DNA of 64,000 bases from Lachnospiraceae bacterium (GCA_902363665.1 CABJAW010000009.1:124001-188000); one strand, 5' to 3'. Counted from the first letter of the stretch, positions 49,413 through 61,805 are shown. Numbers and translations are program-made. Notes: generated by a model not told the origin, from the letters alone.

Positions 49413-50246
49413 ATGAATCAGAAAACAATTTCGAACAGAATTCCGGTCACAGATTTTGAGGCACCGGAGCTGGATATCTATGCGCGTATGAATGAGATTC
49501 AGCTGTTGAACCGCCATGAGCCGGAAAAAGGAATGTTTATCGCGGAGAGTCCGAAAGTGATCGAGCGTGCAATAAATGCAGGGTATCAGCCGCAGTCTTT
49601 TCTGGTGGACGATGAACATATGGAGGCAGATGCGTATCGGATACTGGAGCGCTGTAAAGAGATACCGGTTTATGCGGCTTCCAGGGAGGTGCTGCGGAAT
49701 CTGACCGGTTTCCCAATGACGAGGGGGATGCTCTGTGCAATGCACCGACTTCCTCTTTTACGTCCGGAAACGCTGCTTGCAGATGCCAGACGGGTTGTCA
49801 TTTTGGAACACGTGGTGAATCCGACGAATGTCGGGGCAATTTTCCGCAGCGCTGCAGCATTGAATATGGATGCGGTGCTGCTGTGCGATAACTGCAGCAA
49901 TCCATTGTATCGAAGAGCGGCGCGTGTAAGCATGGGAACGGTATTTCAGATTCCATGGACGATTCTGGATGAGACCGTTTCCTGGCCGGAAGGGGGGCTG
50001 AGGCTTCTGAGAAACTTTGGTTATAAAACGGTGTCGATGGCGCTTCGGGATGACTCTGTGAGTATTTCCGATCCGCGCCTGAAGCAGGAAGCGCGTCTGG
50101 CAATTATTCTTGGTACAGAAGGAGATGGTCTTGCGTCCGCGACGATCGAAGGCTGTGATTATACGGTGCGTATTCCAATGTCGCATGGCGTGGATTCACT
50201 GAATGTGGCCGCAGCAAGTGCAGTCGCATTCTGGGAAATCTCATAA
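49413..50246 (+). CDS. TrmH/SpoU family RNA 2'-O-methyltransferase
   Basis: 277 residues. The SPOUT motifs are clear: VILEHVVNPTNVGAIFRSAAAL (near 130-151), IILGTEGDGLA (near 230-240) and DSLNVAAASAVAFWE (near 261-275). An N-terminal substrate-binding part contains KGMFIAESPKVIERAI. It should methylate a ribose in tRNA or rRNA; the site cannot be named. AAAGGCGGGAAG precedes the ATG. Its last two codons and stop (Ile-Ser-stop) lie in a family B hairpin repeat, exactly as for the PBP gene at 18839. Confidence 0.88.
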   Translation: MNQKTISNRIPVTDFEAPELDIYARMNEIQLLNRHEPEKGMFIAESPKVIERAINAGYQPQSFLVDDEHMEADAYRILERCKEIPVYAASREVLRNLTGFPMTRGMLCAMHRLPLLRPETLLADARRVVILEHVVNPTNVGAIFRSAAALNMDAVLLCDNCSNPLYRRAARVSMGTVFQIPWTILDETVSWPEGGLRLLRNFGYKTVSMALRDDSVSISDPRLKQEARLAIILGTEGDGLASATIEGCDYTVRIPMSHGVDSLNVAAASAVAFWEIS

Positions 50247-50368
50247 GGAGGGACCCGCCGTAGGTGGGAGGATCCCTTATGAGCTTGCGTCCGGAAAAAA
50301 TCCCTTACGGAGCTAGGCTCAGCGAAGAAATCTCATAAGGAGGGACCCGCCGCAGGTGGGAGGATGCC
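50238..50368 (+). repeat. Tandem hairpin repeats (family B), two units, period 92
   Basis: Units start ATCTCATAAG at 50238 and 50330. The inner stem is CCCGCC-GTA-GGTGGG in the first and CCCGCC-GCA-GGTGGG in the second, against CCCAC-GTCA-GTGGG at 18831, so pairing is kept while sequence changes. The second unit lacks its right outer arm. The TrmH-family stop codon is inside the first unit. Confidence 0.8.
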
Positions 50369-50446
50369 CGATATTTTCTCTGAATCGAAAAACAAAGACT
50401 GCGGCATGTAAAACAGGTGCCGGAGTCAGAATGGAAAAATAAAAAA

Positions 50447-51457
50447 ATGAAGGAAATAACAGTAACAAAAAACGAAGCGGGCCAGCGTGCAGACAAGCTG
50501 CTTGCCAAATACTTAAAGGAAGCACCGAAAAGCTTCTTTTATAAAATGATGCGCAAAAAAAATATCGTGCTCAACGGAAAAAAGATGCAGGGAAATGAGA
50601 TTCTGCAGGTGGGCGACGAACTGAAACTTTTTCTGTCTGACGAGACGGTGGAGAAATTTCAGGGCAGTGTGCCGGGCGAAGCAGGACAGGGAAAACGTGG
50701 CGAGACGCTGCCGGATCCGAAAAAACTTCCGGTTCTTTACGAAGATGAGGATATTCTTCTTTTAAATAAGCCTGTGGGAATGCTTTCTCAGAAGGCGCAG
50801 CCGCAGGATATCTCGGCGGTGGAATACCTCCTTGCACATCTTCTGGAAAACGGAAGTATCACTCGCGAGCAGCTGCGCAGCTTCCGCCCTTCGGTCTGCA
50901 ACCGCCTGGACCGCAACACGACCGGTATTCTGATTGCCGGAAAAAGCCTGGCCGGGCTGCAGACGATGAGTGAGCTGCTCAGAGACCGCAGCGTACACAA
51001 GTATTACTGCTGTATCGTAAAAGGAAAGATGGAAGGGACGCAGCATCTGAAGGGATATCTGGTAAAAGATCATGCCACAAATCAGGTACGTGTATCGAAA
51101 GAACTGACGAAAAATGAGGAGGCACAGCCGATCGAGACAAAGTACCGGGTGATCACATCAGACGGAAACCTGACCTTGCTTGAGGTGCTGCTTCTGACCG
51201 GGCGCAGCCATCAGATCCGCGCACATTTATCTTCGATCGGACATCCGATCCTTGGCGATCCGAAATATGGTGACCAGGGACTGAATACGCGCTATAAAAG
51301 CCTTGGTGTAAAACATCAGCTGCTCCACGCGTGGCGTCTGGAATTTCCGGATGTGAAAGGAGAGTTTTCTTATCTGTCCGGAAAGATATTTACCGCACCG
51401 CCGCCGGGCATTTTTCTGAAGCTGTTTCCGGGGCAGGATTTCAGTTCAAAAACATGA
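50447..51457 (+). CDS. RluA family pseudouridine synthase
   Basis: 336 residues from the ATG at 50447; GTG 50417 is an alternative but neither has a strong ribosome site. An S4-like domain (about 1-75, FYKMMRKKNIVLNGKKMQGNEIL) precedes the catalytic domain with CNRLDRNTTGILIAGKS (near 158-174, essential Asp in RLDRNT) and LTGRSHQIRAHLSSIGHPILGD (near 259-280). It modifies uridines in 23S rRNA or tRNA. It follows the TrmH gene after family B repeats. Confidence 0.9.
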   Translation: MKEITVTKNEAGQRADKLLAKYLKEAPKSFFYKMMRKKNIVLNGKKMQGNEILQVGDELKLFLSDETVEKFQGSVPGEAGQGKRGETLPDPKKLPVLYEDEDILLLNKPVGMLSQKAQPQDISAVEYLLAHLLENGSITREQLRSFRPSVCNRLDRNTTGILIAGKSLAGLQTMSELLRDRSVHKYYCCIVKGKMEGTQHLKGYLVKDHATNQVRVSKELTKNEEAQPIETKYRVITSDGNLTLLEVLLLTGRSHQIRAHLSSIGHPILGDPKYGDQGLNTRYKSLGVKHQLLHAWRLEFPDVKGEFSYLSGKIFTAPPPGIFLKLFPGQDFSSKT

Positions 51458-51539
51458 GGCATGTATTCTGTATGGGTGATGCAGAAAAGGTGGAGGGGGT
51501 TCTGGCTGACAGGAAAATGCACAGAAAAGAGGAGAAGAA

Positions 51540-52073
51540 ATGGCAACCTGGAATACCCGTGGTCTGCGCGGTTCTACACTTGAGGAACTGATTAACCGCA
51601 CAAATGAGTTCTATCTGGAAAAAAATCTGGCGTTGATCCAGAAAATTCCGACGCCGATTACCCCATTAAAGATCGACAAGGAGCACCGACACATCACGCT
51701 TGCGTATTTTGAACAGAAAAGTACTGTCGATTACATCGGTGTGGTGCAGGGTATCCCTGTCTGCTTTGATGCAAAAGAGTGCACCTCAGACACGTTTGCG
51801 CTCCAGAATATCCATGAGCATCAGGTGAAATTCATGGGCGAGTTTGAAAAGCAGGGCGGAATTTCGTTTCTGGTGCTGTTTTTCAGTGTGCGCAACGAGC
51901 TTTTCTATCTTCCGTATAAAGATATGATGAAATTCTGGAACCGGGCGCAGGAGGGCGGAAGAAAAAGCTTTCGTTATATGGAACTTGACCAGAACTACTA
52001 TCTGGAGCCAAAGAACGGACTGCTTGTGCCGTATTTGGATGGCCTTGCGCGCGACCTGGAATCCAGGGATTGA
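51540..52073 (+). CDS. recU: Holliday junction resolvase RecU
   Basis: 177 residues. TRGLRGSTLEELINRTNEFY opens the nuclease; catalytic acidic residues lie in STVDYIGVVQGIPVCFDAKECTS (near 60-82), with the Asp and Glu-x-Lys-like arrangement of the family. It cuts Holliday junctions, working with RuvAB in Firmicutes (ruvAB at 10790 here). AGAGGAGAAGAA precedes the ATG. Its stop codon TGA is part of the -35 box of the his operon promoter. Confidence 0.93.
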   Translation: MATWNTRGLRGSTLEELINRTNEFYLEKNLALIQKIPTPITPLKIDKEHRHITLAYFEQKSTVDYIGVVQGIPVCFDAKECTSDTFALQNIHEHQVKFMGEFEKQGGISFLVLFFSVRNELFYLPYKDMMKFWNRAQEGGRKSFRYMELDQNYYLEPKNGLLVPYLDGLARDLESRD

Positions 52074-52098
52074 CAAGCAATGGAAAATTTCGTATAAT
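52070..52098 (+). promoter_or_regulatory. Sigma-A promoter of the his operon
   Basis: Consensus TTGACA (52070-52075), 17-base spacer, TATAAT (52093-52098). The -35 overlaps the recU stop codon. The leader to hisZ is only about 65 bases, too short for a T-box. Confidence 0.85.
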
Positions 52099-52170
52099 TT
52101 TGTGGATTGTTTCACACGGTAGAGAATTATCACTGCGAAGCAATAAAGTAAAATGAGAGAGGAACTGTCT

Positions 52171-53349
52171 ATGCAGAAGATTTTACATACGCCAGAGGGG
52201 GTACGTGATATCTACAGCAGAGAATGCGAACAGAAGCATGCGCTGCAGGACCGTCTTCACGCGACGATCCGTTCGTACGGATATCATGACATCGAGACAC
52301 CGACCTTTGAATTTTTTGATGTGTTCAGCAAGGAGATCGGCACGACTCCGTCAAGAGAGCTTTATAAATTTTTTGACCGCGAGGGAAATACGCTGGTGCT
52401 GCGGCCGGATTTTACGCCGCCGATCGCACGTGCGGCGACAAAATATTTCCTGAATGAACCGATGGCGGTGCGCCTGACGTATCTTGGAAATACTTTCATC
52501 AACAATTCCAGCTATCAGGGCCGTTTAAAAGAGACAACGCAGATCGGCGGAGAGCTGATCGGGGATGACAGTGCAGATGCGGATGCAGAGGTAATTGCGC
52601 TGGTGGTGCAGACCCTGCTTGCTTCCGGACTGGAGGAATTTCAGATCAGCCTGGGACATGTCGGATTTTTCCGGGCGCTTGTGCAGGAGGCCGGTTTTGA
52701 TGGGCAGACAACCGAGGAATTAAAAACCCTGCTGCGCAACAAAAATACGTTTGGCGTGGAAAAGCTGATGGAGCAGCAGCCTGTCAGTGAATCACTCCGG
52801 ACGCTGTTTGTTTCCCTGACCAGCCTGTTTGGTACGGAAAAGATCCTCGGCCGGGCAGAGAGTCTGACGGAAAATGAGGCGGCGAAAAAAGCGCTTCAGA
52901 GACTGCGTGAGATCTGGCGAATTCTGAAGATTTACGGTGTGGAGCAGTATGTTTCGTTTGATCTGGGCATGATCAGTGGATACATGTATTATACGGGCAT
53001 CGTGTTCCGCGGTTATACATTTGGGACTGGGGATGCAGTGATTAAGGGAGGCCGGTATGACAGGCTGCTGGAGCAGTTCGGCACACCGGCACCTGCGGTT
53101 GGATTTGTAGCGGTGATCGACCAGCTGATGAATGCGCTGGCGAGGCAGAAGATTTCACAGCCGCTTCCGTCGAACCACTGTATGATTATTTATGAAAATG
53201 AGAAACTGGAAGAGGCTATCCGGCGGGCATCGGAACTTCGCAGCCGCGGCATCGATGTGGAACTGGTGCGTATTACACCGGAGCGCACGCGGGAAGACTG
53301 CCGGGCTTATGCAAAAGCAGAAGACTGCATGCTGGTAGTGGAGCTGTAG
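52171..53349 (+). CDS. hisZ: ATP phosphoribosyltransferase regulatory subunit HisZ
   Basis: 392 residues from the ATG at 52171 (AGAGGAACTGTCT upstream); ATG 52153 is an alternative. It is a histidyl-tRNA-synthetase-like protein: PEGVRDIYSRECEQK, FEFFDVF, GNTLVLRPDFTPPIARAA, YYTGIVFRGYTFGTGD and IKGGRYDRL. It lacks the anticodon-binding domain. HisZ makes the short HisG active and histidine-sensitive. First gene of the his operon, with hisG 14 bases downstream. Confidence 0.94.
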   Translation: MQKILHTPEGVRDIYSRECEQKHALQDRLHATIRSYGYHDIETPTFEFFDVFSKEIGTTPSRELYKFFDREGNTLVLRPDFTPPIARAATKYFLNEPMAVRLTYLGNTFINNSSYQGRLKETTQIGGELIGDDSADADAEVIALVVQTLLASGLEEFQISLGHVGFFRALVQEAGFDGQTTEELKTLLRNKNTFGVEKLMEQQPVSESLRTLFVSLTSLFGTEKILGRAESLTENEAAKKALQRLREIWRILKIYGVEQYVSFDLGMISGYMYYTGIVFRGYTFGTGDAVIKGGRYDRLLEQFGTPAPAVGFVAVIDQLMNALARQKISQPLPSNHCMIIYENEKLEEAIRRASELRSRGIDVELVRITPERTREDCRAYAKAEDCMLVVEL

Positions 53350-53363
53350 AGGGGAGACGGAGT

Positions 53364-54023
53364 ATGGAAAAAGAAAAGAGATATCTGACGTTTGCCCTTA
53401 CAAAAGGGCGGCTTGCGAAAAAGACGCTGGAGCTTCTGGAACAGACCGGGATCACCTGTGAGGAGATGAAAGACCCGGATTCACGGAAGCTGATTTTTGT
53501 AAATGAAGAGCTGAGGCTTCAGTTTTTCCTTGCGAAAGGACCGGATGTACCGACGTATGTGGAATACGGTGCGGCCGATATCGGCGTGGTCGGCAAGGAT
53601 ACGATTCTTGAAGAGGGGCGTAAGATCTACGAGGTGTTGGATCTCGGGTTTGGAAAATGCCGGATGTGTGTTTGCGGACCGGAGTCGGCGCGCAGCCTGT
53701 TAAACGGACAGGAACTGATCCGGGTGGCCACAAAATATCCGAATATCGCCAAGGATTACTTTTACAATCAGCGCAATCAGACGGTGGAGATCATTAAGCT
53801 GAACGGATCGATCGAGCTGGCACCGATCGTCGGGCTTTCCGAGGTGATCGTGGATATCGTGGAAACAGGCTCGACTTTAAAAGAAAACGGACTGGTTGTT
53901 TTAGAGGAGGTGTGCCCGCTGTCGGCGCGCGTAGTGGTAAACCCGGTGAGCATGAGAATGGAAAATGAGCGGATCACAAAGCTCTTGTCGGAACTAAACC
54001 GTGTGATCTGTGAAGCGAAATGA
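53364..54023 (+). CDS. hisG: ATP phosphoribosyltransferase, short form
   Basis: 219 residues, the short form without the C-terminal regulatory domain, which agrees with the adjacent hisZ. FALTKGRLAKKTLELLE opens; YVEYGAADIGVVGKDTILEE and IVDIVETGSTLKENGLVVLEEV (PRPP-binding region) follow. It catalyses the first step of histidine synthesis, joining ATP and PRPP. AGGGGAGACGGAGT precedes the ATG. Confidence 0.96.
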   Translation: MEKEKRYLTFALTKGRLAKKTLELLEQTGITCEEMKDPDSRKLIFVNEELRLQFFLAKGPDVPTYVEYGAADIGVVGKDTILEEGRKIYEVLDLGFGKCRMCVCGPESARSLLNGQELIRVATKYPNIAKDYFYNQRNQTVEIIKLNGSIELAPIVGLSEVIVDIVETGSTLKENGLVVLEEVCPLSARVVVNPVSMRMENERITKLLSELNRVICEAK

Positions 54024-54035
54024 GGAGTGAGACAA

Positions 54036-55328
54036 ATGAAGCTGGTAAAACTGACACAGGAAACGAAACAGGATATTCTGAATCATCTGCTGAAGCGCAG
54101 CCCAAACAATTACGGGGAATTTGAAGCACGTGTTGATGCGATTATCCAGGAGGTGCGTGCGCATGGGGACGAGGCACTTTTTTCCTGCACGGAAAAATTT
54201 GACGGAGCAAAAATCACGGCAGATACGATCCGCGTTACAAAAGAAGAGATCGAGGAGGCATATGAGGTGGTCGATCCGTCGCTTCTTAATGTCATCCGCA
54301 AATCCCTGGTGAACATCCGCAGTTATCATGAAAAGCAGAAAAAATACAGCTGGTTTGACACAACCGAAAACGGAACGATCCTCGGGCAGAAGATCACCCC
54401 GCTCGGAACGGTCGGTGTGTATGTGCCGGGTGGAAAAGCGGTCTATCCGTCTTCCGTTCTGATGAATGTAGTTCCGGCCAAGGTAGCCGGTGTCGGACGG
54501 ATCGTGATGACGACACCGCCTGGAAAAGACGGAAAGATTCCGGCTTCCACTCTGGTGGCGGCGCATGAGGCTGGTACGGATGAAATTTACAAGGTGGGCG
54601 GTGCGCAGGCAATCGCAGCGCTGGCTTACGGTACTGAGAGTATTCCGAAGGCAGATAAAATCACAGGTCCGGGCAACATTTATGTGGCGCTTGCAAAGCG
54701 TGCCGTTTACGGTCATGTGAGCATTGATTCTGTGGCAGGACCGAGTGAGATCCTTGTGCTGGCAGATGACAGCGCAACACCGCGCTATGTGGCGGCTGAT
54801 CTTCTCTCACAGGCAGAGCATGACGAGATGGCTTCCGCGATTCTTGTGACGACAAGTGAGGAGCTTGCAAAGGAAGTGCAAAAAGAAATCGAGGGCTTCC
54901 TGAAAACACTTTCAAGAGCAGAGATCATCCAGAAGTCGCTGGATCAGTATGGCTTTATCCTGCTTGCAGATTCGATGGAGGATGCGATCGATGCAGTCAA
55001 TTCGATTGCATCCGAACATCTGGAGCTTGTGACACGCAATCCGTTTGAGGTGATGACGAAAATCCGCAATGCAGGTGCGATTTTTATCGGTGAGTACAGC
55101 AGTGAGCCGCTTGGCGACTACTTTGCAGGTCCGAACCACGTGCTTCCGACAAACGGTACAGCGAAATTCTTCTCTGCACTGTCGGTTGATGACTTTATCA
55201 AAAAATCGAGCATCGTTTATTATTCGAAAGAGGCGCTGGAGCCGATCCATGAAGATATCATCACGTTTGCGGAAGCGGAAAAACTGACGGCACATGCGAA
55301 TTCGATCCGGGTACGCTTCGAGAAATAA
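54036..55328 (+). CDS. hisD: Histidinol dehydrogenase
   Basis: 430 residues from the ATG at 54036 (GAGGAGTGAGACAA upstream). VGVYVPGGKAVYPSSVLMNVVPA, KITGPGNIYVALAKRAVYG, IDSVAGPSEILVLAD, LLSQAEHDEMASAILVT (zinc ligand region), ASEHLEL and GPNHVLPTNGTAKF are the family blocks in order. It oxidises histidinol to histidine with two NAD+. The MITE copy 5 lies between it and hisB. Confidence 0.97.
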   Translation: MKLVKLTQETKQDILNHLLKRSPNNYGEFEARVDAIIQEVRAHGDEALFSCTEKFDGAKITADTIRVTKEEIEEAYEVVDPSLLNVIRKSLVNIRSYHEKQKKYSWFDTTENGTILGQKITPLGTVGVYVPGGKAVYPSSVLMNVVPAKVAGVGRIVMTTPPGKDGKIPASTLVAAHEAGTDEIYKVGGAQAIAALAYGTESIPKADKITGPGNIYVALAKRAVYGHVSIDSVAGPSEILVLADDSATPRYVAADLLSQAEHDEMASAILVTTSEELAKEVQKEIEGFLKTLSRAEIIQKSLDQYGFILLADSMEDAIDAVNSIASEHLELVTRNPFEVMTKIRNAGAIFIGEYSSEPLGDYFAGPNHVLPTNGTAKFFSALSVDDFIKKSSIVYYSKEALEPIHEDIITFAEAEKLTAHANSIRVRFEK

Positions 55329-55352
55329 AAATTGAGACATCATAATTATAAG

Positions 55353-55494
55353 GTAACTGTTCAGAGCCAACCTCCAAAATGCTACGCATTTCGTCGGTGT
55401 GGCGTATCCGCCAAATAAAATTTCAAAAACAGGCTTAAAAATGCAAGCATTTCCCACCTGTTTTATGAAATTTTGCCTGGCTCTGAACAGTTAC
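55353..55494 (-). mobile_element. MITE-like element, copy 5 (142 bp), inside the his operon
   Basis: Reverse orientation, same ends. Perfect 8 bp duplication ATTATAAG at 55345-55352 and 55495-55502. Its AAACAGGC/GCCTGTTT stem with flanking T run resembles a terminator and could lower hisB-hisIE expression. Confidence 0.93.
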
Positions 55495-55528
55495 ATTATA
55501 AGATAACATGGAAAGGGGAGAACCCGAG

Positions 55529-56119
55529 ATGGAACATCGGATTGCCGAGGTAGTTAGAAATACGAAGGAGACGAAGATCCGGATCCGTCTGGACCTGGAT
55601 GGAACGGGAAAGGCACAGATCCGTACAGGGATCGGATTTTTTGACCACATGCTGAACGGGTTTGCAAGGCACGGGCTGTTTGACCTGGAAGTGGAAGTAG
55701 ACGGAGATCTGGAAGTGGACTGCCATCACACGATCGAGGATACCGGCATTGTGCTGGGACAGGCGATCCGCGAGGCGGCCGGAGATAAAAAAGGGATCCG
55801 CCGCTATGGAAGCCGGATTCTTCCGATGGATGAAGTGCTGGTACTGTGCGCGATCGATCTGGGCGGCCGCCCGTATTACCGCAGCGATGCGGAGTTTACG
55901 GCAGAGCGCATCGGAATGATGGATACTGAGATGGTACGTGAATTTTTCTATGCCGTTTCCTACAGTGCGGCGATGAACCTGCATTTTAAGATGATGAGCC
56001 CGGGAAATAATCATCATATGGCTGAGGGAATGTTCAAGGCGTTTGCCAAGGCACTCGATGAGGCCGTGAGCTATGATCCGCGGATTCATGACGTGCTTTC
56101 GACGAAGGGCAGTCTGTGA
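55529..56119 (+). CDS. hisB: Imidazoleglycerol-phosphate dehydratase
   Basis: 196 residues from the ATG at 55529 (AAAGGGGAGAACCCGAG upstream), the usual monofunctional length; there is no phosphatase domain. GIGFFDHMLNGFARHGLFDL and DCHHTIEDTGIVLGQAI hold the metal-binding histidines, and a second His set is in SPGNNHHMAEGMFKA. It removes water from imidazole glycerol phosphate in histidine synthesis. Confidence 0.96.
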   Translation: MEHRIAEVVRNTKETKIRIRLDLDGTGKAQIRTGIGFFDHMLNGFARHGLFDLEVEVDGDLEVDCHHTIEDTGIVLGQAIREAAGDKKGIRRYGSRILPMDEVLVLCAIDLGGRPYYRSDAEFTAERIGMMDTEMVREFFYAVSYSAAMNLHFKMMSPGNNHHMAEGMFKAFAKALDEAVSYDPRIHDVLSTKGSL

Positions 56120-56159
56120 AGTAACTGTAAAAATACACGGATCCAATTGACAGGCTATG

Positions 56160-56183
56160 AAGCGGACTGTGAGTAATCCGCTT
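56160..56183 (+). repeat. Short leader hairpin repeat (family D, copy 4)
   Basis: AAGCGGA-CTGTGAGTAA-TCCGCTT, between hisB and hisIE, 35 bases before the hisIE start. Confidence 0.5.
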
Positions 56184-56218
56184 TAACAGGAGAGAAAAAA
56201 GAAAGGCGGGAGCGCTTT

Positions 56219-57529
56219 ATGTATGGAAAGGAACTGGTAGTACCGGTTTATCTGAAAAACGGAAAGGCAGCAGTCTCTCCGGCAGACGATCAGCCGTATG
56301 GCAGCGGAGATGCAGCCGCACTGGCAGTGGATGCCAGCAATCACGGGGCGGATGCGATTCTGGTGTTTGATTTTTCGTCGGGAGACGCGCAGCATGATGC
56401 GGCGATCGCGCAGATCAAGGAGATGGCGCGTGCGGTGGATCTTCCAATCTACGGCGGAGGCAACGTTCGGCGGATGGAGGACGTGAAAAAACTGATCTAC
56501 GCCGGATGCCAGAAGGTATTTTTAAATTATGCAAAAGAGGGGAATGTCGAGCTGACACATGAGGTGTCCTCCAAATTCGGAAAAGAAAAGATTCTGGCCT
56601 GCGTCAGGACAAAGGGAGAGCTGGCAGAGGCAGTAAGCCACGGTCCGCTGCTTGGCGGAATCATGACGCTGTCTGATCTGGCGTTTGCGGAAAAAGCAGC
56701 CGAAGCGGTAAAAGAGTATGATGACCTTCCGGTCCTTGCAGTGCCGGCGTGGGATGCACAGAGCGCGGATGCGAAGAAGGTACAGGACTTCCTTCGCCTT
56801 CCGGCGGCATTTGGCATCTGCTGCACGGCATTTCAGCAGCCGGAGTTTGAGTTTATGGAGCTGAAACATCAGCTGAAAGAAAAAGGGATTGCAGCGAATA
56901 CGTACGAATCCGCCATTTCATGGGATGAGCTGAAGAAAAACAGCGACGGCATGGTGCCGGTTGTAGTCCAGGACTATAAGACACAGGAAGTGCTGATGGT
57001 CGCATATATGAATCAGGAGGCATTTGAGACAACCGTTCGCAGTGGAAGAATGACGTATTTCAGCCGAAGCCGACAGGAGCTTTGGGTGAAGGGCCTGACT
57101 TCCGGCCATTTCCAGTATGTGAAGGAGCTGCAGGTGGACTGTGACAATGACACGCTGCTTGCGAAAGTGCATCAGATCGGTGCAGCCTGCCATACCGGAA
57201 ACCGCAGTTGTTTCTATCGGACGCTCCTGAAAAAAGAGTACGATGAGACGAATCCGCTGAAGGTATTTGAGGATGTCTATGGCGTGATCGAGGACCGGAA
57301 GGTCCATCCGAAGGAAGGTTCCTACACGAATTATCTGTTTGACAAGGGAATCGACAAGATCCTGAAGAAGGTCGGTGAGGAGGCGACGGAGATCATCATC
57401 GCTGCCAAAAATCCGGATCCGGAGGAAATAAAATACGAGATTTCCGATTTCCTGTACCATGTGATGGTGCTCATGGCAGAGCGTGGCGTGACATGGGAGG
57501 ATATCACGAAGGAACTGGCGAGAAGATAA
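56219..57529 (+). CDS. hisI: HisIE with an N-terminal degenerate HisF-like domain
   Basis: 436 residues, about twice a normal HisIE. Residues 1 to about 225 resemble a HisA/HisF TIM barrel ([46 protein letters not shown]), closest to HisF. The two catalytic aspartates of HisF are replaced (VPVYLKNGK at the first, ILACVRTK at the second). Then comes HisI (phosphoribosyl-AMP cyclohydrolase: [16 protein letters not shown] and [12 protein letters not shown]) and HisE (pyrophosphatase: [15 protein letters not shown]). The C-terminal parts should be active; the barrel is probably structural or a substrate channel. hisH, hisA, hisF and hisC are not in this cluster. Confidence 0.9.
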   Translation: MYGKELVVPVYLKNGKAAVSPADDQPYGSGDAAALAVDASNHGADAILVFDFSSGDAQHDAAIAQIKEMARAVDLPIYGGGNVRRMEDVKKLIYAGCQKVFLNYAKEGNVELTHEVSSKFGKEKILACVRTKGELAEAVSHGPLLGGIMTLSDLAFAEKAAEAVKEYDDLPVLAVPAWDAQSADAKKVQDFLRLPAAFGICCTAFQQPEFEFMELKHQLKEKGIAANTYESAISWDELKKNSDGMVPVVVQDYKTQEVLMVAYMNQEAFETTVRSGRMTYFSRSRQELWVKGLTSGHFQYVKELQVDCDNDTLLAKVHQIGAACHTGNRSCFYRTLLKKEYDETNPLKVFEDVYGVIEDRKVHPKEGSYTNYLFDKGIDKILKKVGEEATEIIIAAKNPDPEEIKYEISDFLYHVMVLMAERGVTWEDITKELARR

Positions 57530-57551
57530 GCAATACCAGAAGAGGAAAATC

Positions 57552-58607
57552 ATGAGAAAATTAAGAGCAGGAATCGTCGGATGCAGCGGCATCGCAAATG
57601 ACAAGCATCTTCCGGCAATTCAGAGAAACGGAAATTTTGAAATCACAGCTTTTTGTGATCTGTTTGAGGAGCGTGCGCAGACCGCGAAGGAGACGTATGG
57701 GACACCGGATGCCCGGGTCTATACCGATTACCGGGAACTTCTGAGGGAAGACCTGGACGTTGTTTATGTGCTTACGCCGAACAGCACGCATGCGGAGGTA
57801 AGCATTGCGGCAATGGAGTCCGGCAAGCATGTGATGTGCGAAAAGCCGATGGCAAAAACGTATGCCGAGGCCAAAGCAATGGTCGATGTGGCGCACCGCA
57901 CCGGAAAGGTGCTGAATATCGGCTATCAGTGCCGTTACCGCGCGGATGCGCAGTATCTGAAGCAGGCGTGTGAGGACGGTGAACTCGGCGATATTTATTT
58001 CGCCAAGGCGCTTGCCGTGCGGCGCAGAGCCGTTCCGACTTGGGGAGTATTTCTTGATAAAGACAAGCAGGGCGGCGGTCCCTTGATTGATATGGGAACC
58101 CACGCGCTGGATATGACCTTGTGGATGATGGATAACTATGAGGTAGAGAGTGTTACCGGTTCCACATTTCAGAAGCTGGCGGACCAGACGAACACCGGAA
58201 ACCGCTGGGGCGACTGGGATCCTGCAAAGTTTACGGTAGAGGATTCTGCGTTTGGATTTATTAAAATGAAAAACGGTGCAACGATTGTCCTGGAGTCCTC
58301 CTGGGCGCTGAATATGGTGGAGTCAGAGGGCGCACAGACACTTCTGTGCGGCACGAAGGCGGGCGCAGATATGAAGGACGGACTTCGTATCAACCGTGTG
58401 CATTATGGCCGCCAGTGTATCGAGAAGCCGGATCTTACAACCGGTATGCCGGAAAATCCGGATGATATCGAGCAGAGAATATTTTACCACGCGGTGGCAG
58501 ATGGAGCGGAGCTTGTCGTAAAGCCGGAGCAGGCACTTGTGGTCACGCGGGTGCTCGAAGCAATCTATGAGTCTGCCGGAACAGGAAAAACGATTTATTT
58601 TGATTAG
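57552..58607 (+). CDS. Gfo/Idh/MocA family oxidoreductase
   Basis: 351 residues. The N-terminal NAD(P)-binding fold begins AGIVGCSGIANDKHLPAIQRN, with VLTPNSTHAEVSIAAMESGKHVMCEKPMAKTYAEA (near 75-110; EKP motif). The C-terminal domain contains GGPLIDMGTHALDMTLWMM. It oxidises or reduces a sugar, polyol or related compound. GAGGAAAATC precedes the ATG, 22 bases after hisIE, so it may ride on the his transcript. A strong terminator follows before the GH2 gene. Confidence 0.88.
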   Translation: MRKLRAGIVGCSGIANDKHLPAIQRNGNFEITAFCDLFEERAQTAKETYGTPDARVYTDYRELLREDLDVVYVLTPNSTHAEVSIAAMESGKHVMCEKPMAKTYAEAKAMVDVAHRTGKVLNIGYQCRYRADAQYLKQACEDGELGDIYFAKALAVRRRAVPTWGVFLDKDKQGGGPLIDMGTHALDMTLWMMDNYEVESVTGSTFQKLADQTNTGNRWGDWDPAKFTVEDSAFGFIKMKNGATIVLESSWALNMVESEGAQTLLCGTKAGADMKDGLRINRVHYGRQCIEKPDLTTGMPENPDDIEQRIFYHAVADGAELVVKPEQALVVTRVLEAIYESAGTGKTIYFD

Positions 58608-58685
58608 AATGTGTTTGGACACGGATCAGGAAAGGATTGATTTACGCTTCTTTTCTATGAAGCGATGAAAGCAGCAAGACGTTAA

Positions 58686-58740
58686 GACGCAGAGCTGAAC
58701 TTGATGTGAGATCAAGTTCGTTCTGCGTTATTTTTATTTT
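58686..58740 (+). terminator. Strong intrinsic terminator before the GH2 gene
   Basis: A stem of about 19 bp: GACGCAGAGCTGAACTTGAT pairs with ATCAAGTTCGTTCTGCGTT, followed by ATTTTTATTTTT. Confidence 0.9.
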
Positions 58741-58773
58741 TGGGTTGGTATTCGTTAAAAGTCACTGTAGTAA

Positions 58774-61725
<2,952 letters not shown>

Positions 61726-61750
61726 CAGATAATTATAACAGATAACAGAG

Positions 61751-61805
61751 AAGTCCGGGTGTACTGCTTTAGTTGTGAGGAACAACAGGCAGTGCACCTG
61801 GACTT
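61751..61805. terminator. Hairpin between convergent GH2 and L,D-transpeptidase genes
   Basis: AAGTCCGGGTGTACTGC (61751-61767) pairs with GCAGTGCACCTGGACTT (61789-61805) with G-T pairs; 17 bp stem, weak T tail. Confidence 0.6.

Noticed and set aside
52099..52170. T-box or histidine leader before hisZ
   Set aside because: The leader is only about 70 bases, with no specifier stem or run of His codons.
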